Positions 14,045-18,232 of a DNA stretch of 18,232 bases are shown here, in pieces. The position numbers and the translations under genes are program-made. The notes under the pieces are model-generated. The model ran no database searches. It was not told the origin of the DNA and saw nothing but the letters and a program-made list of their open reading frames with translations. Positions within the stretch are counted from its first letter, which is position 1, and each line of letters opens with the position of its first letter. The stretch is from positions 1 through 18,232 of the forward strand of contig JAZQWL010000037.1 in assembly GCA_045632305.1 (NCBI GenBank), given 5' to 3'. This DNA comes from SVTX01 sp045632305. Its GTDB lineage: Bacteria; Bacillota; Clostridia; Oscillospirales; CAG-272.

Positions 14045-14602
14045 TTAAGCGCGGGAGAGATATTCGCCTGTACGAGTATCGATCTTGAGAACCTCACCAA
14101 CGTTGATGAAGAGCGGAACCTTAATTACAGCACCTGTCTCAAGAGTTGCGGGCTTAAGTGTGTTTGTTGCAGTGTTACCAGCAAAGCCGGGGTCTGTTTC
14201 TGTAACTTCGAGTTCAACGAATGTGGGGGGTTCAACACCGAATACGTTGCCCTTGTAGGAGATGATCTTGCACATCATTTCTTCCTTTACGAACTTGAAA
14301 GCATCGCCGAGCTTTTCTCTGTTAAGAGGAAGCATATCGAATGTTTCCATGTCCATGAAGTAGTAAAGGTCACCGTCAGTGTAGGAGTACTGCATGTCCT
14401 TTCTGTCGATGTAAGCGTTTTCGTACTTATCTGTGGGGGAGAATGTCTTTTCAACTACGCCACCTGTGATAACGTTCTTGAGCTTTGTACGAACGAAAGC
14501 TGCACCCTTACCGGGCTTTACGTGCTGGAATTCAACAACCTGATATACGTTGCCATCCATTTCAAATGTCATACCGTTCTTAAAATCGCCGGCTACTACC
14601 AT
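14045..14602 (-). CDS. efp: Translation elongation factor P
   Basis: This 185-residue factor relieves ribosome stalling at polyproline stretches. Three beta-barrel domains are recognisable: the KOW-like N-terminal domain (1-63) with the tip KPGKGAAFVR and conserved Lys32, the central OB domain (about 67-128) and the C-terminal OB domain with TDPGFAGNTATNTLKPATLETGA. Lys32 is the site modified in bacteria that modify EF-P; no modification gene is visible in the window. RBS GGAGG (14612-14616) is 9 nt before the ATG. The gene has its own sigma-A promoter at 14668-14696 and is followed by the zinc-ribbon gene. Confidence 0.97.
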   Translation of the reverse strand: MVVAGDFKNGMTFEMDGNVYQVVEFQHVKPGKGAAFVRTKLKNVITGGVVEKTFSPTDKYENAYIDRKDMQYSYTDGDLYYFMDMETFDMLPLNREKLGDAFKFVKEEMMCKIISYKGNVFGVEPPTFVELEVTETDPGFAGNTATNTLKPATLETGAVIKVPLFINVGEVLKIDTRTGEYLSRA

Positions 14603-14628
14603 GTTTTTATACCTCCAAAATCTGTTTT

Positions 14629-14644
14629 GCCACTGTTTTGTGGC
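14629..14644 (-). other. Short hairpin in the efp leader
   Basis: On the minus strand GCCAC and GTGGC form a 5-bp stem around AAAACA, 12 nt upstream of the Shine-Dalgarno of efp. It leaves the RBS free, so it is more likely a 5' stabiliser than a switch. Confidence 0.35.
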
Positions 14645-14667
14645 GGTTTTGAATATTTTTACATTTA

Positions 14668-14696
14668 ATTATATAATGTTTTTAAAATTTTTGCAA
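14668..14696 (-). promoter_or_regulatory. efp: Sigma-A promoter of efp
   Basis: Read on the minus strand, -35 TTGCAA (14696-14691), a 17-bp spacer and -10 TATAAT (14673-14668). The predicted start near 14661 gives a leader of about 58 nt. Confidence 0.85.
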
Positions 14697-14709
14697 TAGG
14701 TTATTGCAA
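14691..14709. repeat. Inverted repeat overlapping the efp -35
   Basis: TTGCAATA (14691-14698) and TATTGCAA (14702-14709) form a perfect 8-bp inverted repeat with a 3-nt spacer. One arm contains the -35 hexamer, as expected for an operator. Confidence 0.5.
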
Positions 14710-14766
14710 TTTATTCCAAAGTATTTGTAAATTTTTTGTGAGCAATCAAAAATTACGCGTTAAAAT

Positions 14767-15309
14767 TCAGATTTTTACTGAATTTACGGTATTTCCGTCG
14801 AAATCGCGGATGGAAAATTCACGGTTTTCATAAATTGCGTAGGTGCGTGGATTCCCCTCCTTTGGAAGTGTTACCGAGCCGGGGTTGAGGCAGAGGGTAT
14901 CGCCTGACCTGTGGATCTTCTGTACGTGGGTGTGTCCGTAGAGAAACACCGTTATATTTTCTTCGGGCGGGAGCATCTCGGGAGAATAGACGTGTCCGTG
15001 CGAGAGGACGATGCTTATGCCGCCGTCTGAAATCTTCTGATAATCGGCGGTGATGGGGAACTCGAGCACCATCTGGTCGACCTCGGCGTCGCAATTGCCT
15101 CGCACACAGATGAATTTTTCCTTGTGATTGTTGAGCAGGGAAATAACCGCCTTGGGGTTGTAATTTTCGGGTAGATCGTTGCGCGGGCCGTGGTAAAGAA
15201 TATCTCCGAGAATGAGAATTTTATCCGGGGCTTCCTTGATGGCTACAGCCATCAGCGCCTCGGCGCATTTTATATCGCCGTGAATATCGCTTGCTATTAG
15301 CAGTTTCAT
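14767..15309 (-). CDS. yfcE: YfcE family phosphodiesterase
   Basis: This 180-residue calcineurin-like metallophosphoesterase matches E. coli YfcE (about 184 residues), a metal-dependent phosphodiesterase whose natural substrate is not settled. Every metal-binding motif is present: SDIHGD (7-12), LGDILYHGPRN (34-44), GNCDAEVDQ (71-79), SHGH (103-106) and GHTH (125-128), then the conserved NPGSVTLPKEGN (142-153). RBS AAAGGA (15318-15323) lies 8 nt before the ATG. The flavin reductase-like gene ends 27 nt upstream, suggesting an operon. No GC-rich terminator follows it before the efp promoter; only a weak A/T stem is visible near 14740. Confidence 0.93.
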   Translation of the reverse strand: MKLLIASDIHGDIKCAEALMAVAIKEAPDKILILGDILYHGPRNDLPENYNPKAVISLLNNHKEKFICVRGNCDAEVDQMVLEFPITADYQKISDGGISIVLSHGHVYSPEMLPPEENITVFLYGHTHVQKIHRSGDTLCLNPGSVTLPKEGNPRTYAIYENREFSIRDFDGNTVNSVKI

Positions 15310-15336
15310 TTTTATATTCCTTTAATTTAAAGTGTT

Positions 15337-15849
15337 TTATTCCTTGATTAACACCTTTTCGATCTCGCAGATGTAGAAACGGTGGTAATCGCGCTTGGGG
15401 TAACATGCGAGGGGAGAATTATCCGTAAAGCACGCTTCCTTAAGATCGTCGGCATAGAGCTTGCGGCATACGAGCACAAGGCGTGCCTCGTTGATAATGG
15501 GCGTACCGCTTACGCTTGACGTTGTCATGCTGCATTCCGTGATCTTATCCATATCGCGTCCCGATTTCGTTCCGCAAATTTTGAGCGCATCTCGGTATTC
15601 TTCACCAAAGAAGCAAAGCGATACGCGGTCGCTATTCTCACAAAGACCAAAGGTATATCTTTGCGGACGAACGTAGATGGTCGCTACGGGCTTGTTCCAG
15701 AGGATTCCGAGCCCGCCCCAGCTTGCGGTCATGGCGTTGGCGCCGCAGCCTTTCGTTTCATCGGGCGCGCAAATGAGTGTCCAATCCTTATTGAGGGCGT
15801 GGAATACGTTATCGTTTATTTCGTAGGGGGAGATTTCTTTAAATGACAT
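15337..15849 (-). CDS. Flavin reductase-like FMN-binding protein
   Basis: This 170-residue protein has the split-barrel flavin-binding fold of the flavin reductase/DIM6-NTAB family. The typical segment is NAMTASWGGLGILWNKPVA followed by YVRPQRYT (about residues 38-66), where the Thr/Ser/Trp block contacts FMN phosphate. C-terminal strands follow (RFYICEIEKVL). The substrate cannot be read from the sequence. The protein has many cysteines (about ten), noticeable but not arranged as a clear cluster motif. The RBS is AGGTG a few bases before the ATG. It precedes yfcE by 27 nt and follows the DHHW gene by 57 nt. Confidence 0.82.
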   Translation of the reverse strand: MSFKEISPYEINDNVFHALNKDWTLICAPDETKGCGANAMTASWGGLGILWNKPVATIYVRPQRYTFGLCENSDRVSLCFFGEEYRDALKICGTKSGRDMDKITECSMTTSSVSGTPIINEARLVLVCRKLYADDLKEACFTDNSPLACYPKRDYHRFYICEIEKVLIKE

Positions 15850-15878
15850 ACAGACACCTGCCTTTTTTCTTTTTACGT

Positions 15879-15884
15879 ATTATA
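15879..15884 (-). promoter_or_regulatory. Possible -10 upstream of the flavin reductase-like gene
   Basis: TATAAT read on the minus strand lies 30 nt before the ATG. No matching -35 at 16-18 bp is found, so this is weak. Readthrough from the DHHW gene is the alternative. Confidence 0.3.
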
Positions 15885-15906
15885 TGCAAAATTTCCGTTG
15901 CGCGTA

Positions 15907-17211
15907 TCAGTTTCCGATAATTTTTTTCATTTCGCTCAGGCGCGCGCCGGCGGAGGTTGCTATTACGTTGTTGATAAAGAGAATATCGTTGGCGTTCTTT
16001 TCAAGCGCAAAGTCACAAAGATCGCCGTAAAAATGACGGTAATCGATAACGTAAACGTATTCGTACGAATCCACGAGGAAGGGTATGAACGCGTTGCCGA
16101 AGGATTCCTTTACGACTACGATAGTGGATCCGTTATTAATTTTGGGGTTGTGGATTTCAATGATCGGTTGGTCACCGCCCGTGAAGCATAAATATTTGTT
16201 TGAGGTGCTGAGCTGCGAGAAAACGATCCTGTAATCACGGTTTGTAACCTTGCCGTTTCCGTCGTACAGGGTGGCGCTATTTGTTCCTGTGGGGATAAAC
16301 GCCTCGACGTAGTCGGGATTGTTTGCGAGATTTTCGTTCTTTGTGTGGTTATAGAGTGTGCCGAGGAAGCCGTCGTGCTGCACGCGCTTATACGAGGAGA
16401 GGGGTGTTGGAGTTATTCCCGCACTCTTGCAGAATGCTTCATACGCGTAGTATGCTCCGCGTGCTGTCCAATGGTGGTCTGTTCGGAAATAAAGGTATTC
16501 GTCGCGGTGCTTCATCATGCTCGTGCAGATATCTACTGTCTTAACTCCTGTATTTTCAAAGCCCGAGTACATGTAGTCGATAGCATCCGAGCAGTCGGAC
16601 GCGCCGAGTCCCGATATAACGTCGTCCCCAAGATGGAATTCGTACGAGAGGGGAACTATCATATCGTACACGTTGACCTTACCTCCGAGCTTGTTTTTTA
16701 CCTTGGATACGAGCTGAACGTACGCCTCGGAGTTTTTCTTGTTGAAGTAATAAAGCTCGTACGCGGTGTCGCCTACACAGTAGAAGCCCTCGATAGTCTC
16801 GCCGCCCGCGCCCTCGTTGGCGTCAAGCTCGATATCGACGTCCGCATCGACGTCGACCTTGTCCATAGGTCTTCCTGTATCGATCTCGTCGGCGTCACCT
16901 TCGCTTTCGGCTCTCTCGTTTGAGATGATACCGTAAAGGTTGTGAATGTCGTCGTTTGCCTTGATCATTCCTTCGCGAGTCGGAAAGGTGTCGGAGAACC
17001 AGAGCGAGATCTGACTTGTGTATTCGCCCGAGACAAAGGATTCCCACGTAAATTCGGGAAATTTTGTAAGCGTTCGGTTTTCACTTTCGGATTCTGTGGG
17101 GCGGGCGAACCAAAGCGCGCCGATAATAAAGAAAACGATAAGTGTCAAGCTTGAGAGGAGAATTCCGCCAAGCATTATAAGCTGTTTGATTTTCGTCTGA
17201 TTTTTATTCAT
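15907..17211 (-). CDS. DHHW family (AlgX/AlgJ-like) O-acetylation protein
   Basis: This 434-residue protein has one N-terminal membrane helix (about 11-35) and an extracytoplasmic domain. The N-terminal ENRTLTKFPEFT (44-55) is typical of DHHW proteins. The name motif is RTDHHWTARG (243-252), in which Asp245 and His247 match the Asp-x-His of the AlgX catalytic triad. Ser370 in KESFGNAF is the likely nucleophile. These SGNH-like enzymes work with an MBOAT protein to move acetyl groups onto extracellular polysaccharide. An acidic low-complexity insertion occupies about 101-140 (DVDADVDIELD). RBS AGGGGG lies near 17218-17223. The MBOAT gene is 13 nt upstream, so the two are an operon. Confidence 0.88.
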   Translation of the reverse strand: MNKNQTKIKQLIMLGGILLSSLTLIVFFIIGALWFARPTESESENRTLTKFPEFTWESFVSGEYTSQISLWFSDTFPTREGMIKANDDIHNLYGIISNERAESEGDADEIDTGRPMDKVDVDADVDIELDANEGAGGETIEGFYCVGDTAYELYYFNKKNSEAYVQLVSKVKNKLGGKVNVYDMIVPLSYEFHLGDDVISGLGASDCSDAIDYMYSGFENTGVKTVDICTSMMKHRDEYLYFRTDHHWTARGAYYAYEAFCKSAGITPTPLSSYKRVQHDGFLGTLYNHTKNENLANNPDYVEAFIPTGTNSATLYDGNGKVTNRDYRIVFSQLSTSNKYLCFTGGDQPIIEIHNPKINNGSTIVVVKESFGNAFIPFLVDSYEYVYVIDYRHFYGDLCDFALEKNANDILFINNVIATSAGARLSEMKKIIGN

Positions 17212-17224
17212 GTTATTTACCCCC

Positions 17225-18232
17225 TTAGAATTGGAAATAGAGGAAGGGGTTGTAGGTGTCGCCCGCGAGCGCGAATGCCGAGAGGATGATAAGGATCATA
17301 GGGCATATCGCCTGAATGGCGGTTGACGCATAGGAGCCGTATTTTGTGCGGCAGAGAAGCGAGTTGATCTTCGGGATCACAGGCGTGCATGCAATAGCGC
17401 ACAAAACGATAAAGAAGACGTTTTCCGTCAGCTTCAAGGTCGTCGCGGTGTTTGTAAAGGGATTTGTAAACATTGATGCAAGCGCAGTTCCGAGAAGCGA
17501 GAGATCCTCGAACTTGAAGAGCATCCAACCGAAGAACACTATTATGAGCGTTAAAAGGATTCGGGGGAGCTTTTCCCACAAGGGAGGATTCTTTCGGGGC
17601 TTTATTATAAACTTTTCGAGGATCAGGAAGAGGAAGTAGTAAAGTCCCCAGAGAAGATAATTCCAGGAAGCGCCGTGCCAGAAGCCCGTTAGCGCCCACA
17701 CGCAGAGGAGGTTCAGAATCTGACGGGGAATACCTACTCGGTTGCCGCCGAGGGGAATGTAAACGTAGTCACGGAAGAAGCTTGAGAGGGAGATATGCCA
17801 TCTTCTCCAGAAATCCTTGATGGTAGTCGCGCTGTAGGGATCGTTGAAGTTCTGCATCAGGCGAATTCCCATGATGCGGGCGCAGCCGATTGCGATATCG
17901 GTATATCCCGAAAAGTCGCAGTAGATCTGCACGGCAAAGAGCAGAGTTGCCACAAGAACGGTAAAGCCGTTCACCAGATTACCGTCAATGGAATCCGCAT
18001 TGTTGTATACGGCATTGACGAAGGGCGAGATCTGGTCGGCAACCGCGATCTTCTTGAAGAATCCGACCATCATAAACTTCAGACCGATAACGGTATCGTT
18101 GGCGTTGAAGGGATTCTTCTTGCGGAGAGCGGGAAGAAGATTCTCAGGACGCTCGATAGGACCTGCAACCAGCTGAGGGAAGAAGGTAACGTAAAGAGCG
18201 TAGTAGAAGAAATTCTTCTCACTGGGCACACC
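17225..18232 (-). CDS. MBOAT O-acyltransferase (AlgI-like), 5' end cut by window
   Basis: The reading frame is open to the right edge, so the first 100-150 residues are missing; the GTG at 18229 is internal, not a start. The visible 335 residues show FFPQLVAGPIERPENLLP, YCDFSGYTDIAIG, NFNDPY, DFWRRWHISLSSFFRDYVYIPLGG (His146 counted from the first visible codon) and the MBOAT signature GFWHGASWNYLLWG with catalytic His186. Further membrane helices follow to the C terminus. AlgI-type proteins pass acetyl groups across the membrane for alginate or other exopolysaccharide O-acetylation. The DHHW gene downstream is the usual partner. The polymer modified is unknown. Confidence 0.93.
   Translation of the reverse strand, partial: GVPSEKNFFYYALYVTFFPQLVAGPIERPENLLPALRKKNPFNANDTVIGLKFMMVGFFKKIAVADQISPFVNAVYNNADSIDGNLVNGFTVLVATLLFAVQIYCDFSGYTDIAIGCARIMGIRLMQNFNDPYSATTIKDFWRRWHISLSSFFRDYVYIPLGGNRVGIPRQILNLLCVWALTGFWHGASWNYLLWGLYYFLFLILEKFIIKPRKNPPLWEKLPRILLTLIIVFFGWMLFKFEDLSLLGTALASMFTNPFTNTATTLKLTENVFFIVLCAIACTPVIPKINSLLCRTKYGSYASTAIQAICPMILIILSAFALAGDTYNPFLYFQF

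Noticed and set aside
14045..14602. Link between ygiQ (radical SAM) and EF-P lysine modification
   Set aside because: They are convergent, separated by two terminators, and YgiQ does not resemble known EF-P modification enzymes.
14691..14709. TTGCAATA inverted repeat as a terminator for yfcE
   Set aside because: No T tract follows on the minus strand and the stem is A/T rich; an operator reading fits the -35 overlap better.
16345..16923. Plus-strand open frame (192 codons) opposite the DHHW gene
   Set aside because: Antisense to a protein with clear family motifs; no RBS or family resemblance.
17217..17699. Second minus-strand frame (160 codons) overlapping the MBOAT gene
   Set aside because: The other frame carries the MBOAT motifs; this one is its shadow.

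Overview
The window looks like chromosomal DNA of a Clostridia-type Firmicute, probably a spore former. The evidence is the gene order yicC-remA-rpoZ-priA-def-fmt-yugP-rsmB-rlmN-(PASTA)-rsgA-thiN-spoVM, a familiar Bacillus/Clostridium neighbourhood, plus a tiny spoVM, an EF-P gene beside a CD1247-type zinc-ribbon protein, and strong AGGAGG-type ribosome binding sites. The sequence does not fix the genus. No rRNA, tRNA, insertion sequence, phage gene or CRISPR array is visible, and no gene-free stretch exceeds 300 bases.

Left part (1-11370, plus strand): after a terminator of an upstream gene (49-76) and a strong sigma-A promoter (122-150) comes a tightly packed housekeeping cluster. It covers RNA processing (yicC), biofilm/matrix regulation (remA), RNA polymerase omega, restart helicase PriA, N-terminal formylation and deformylation (fmt, def), a membrane zinc peptidase, rRNA methylation (rsmB, rlmN), ribosome assembly GTPase RsgA and thiamine pyrophosphokinase. 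It ends in an unannotated-size 29-codon spoVM. Compared with the B. subtilis/Clostridium order, gmk, coaBC, the phosphatase gene prpC/stp, the kinase half of prkC and rpe are absent from their usual slots. In the prkC slot sits a membrane-anchored protein with three PASTA repeats and no kinase domain. Two gene leaders, those of the PASTA gene and spoVM, can fold into hairpins that cover the start codon or the Shine-Dalgarno sequence.

Middle (11388-13560): a YgiQ-type radical SAM protein with a Gly-Lys-Pro-rich tail, followed by a convergent intergenic region with three hairpins and a short heptad repeat.

Right part (13567-18232, minus strand): a CD1247-type acidic zinc-ribbon protein and EF-P, transcribed from a clear sigma-A promoter. 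Upstream of these lie a YfcE-type phosphodiesterase and a flavin reductase-like protein, and then a DHHW/AlgX-like protein with an MBOAT O-acyltransferase cut by the window edge. The last two form a recognisable envelope or exopolysaccharide O-acetylation pair.

The most interesting candidates are the kinase-less PASTA protein with an occluded start codon, and spoVM with an RBS-sequestering leader that a sporulation promoter could bypass. Both are inferences from sequence alone.
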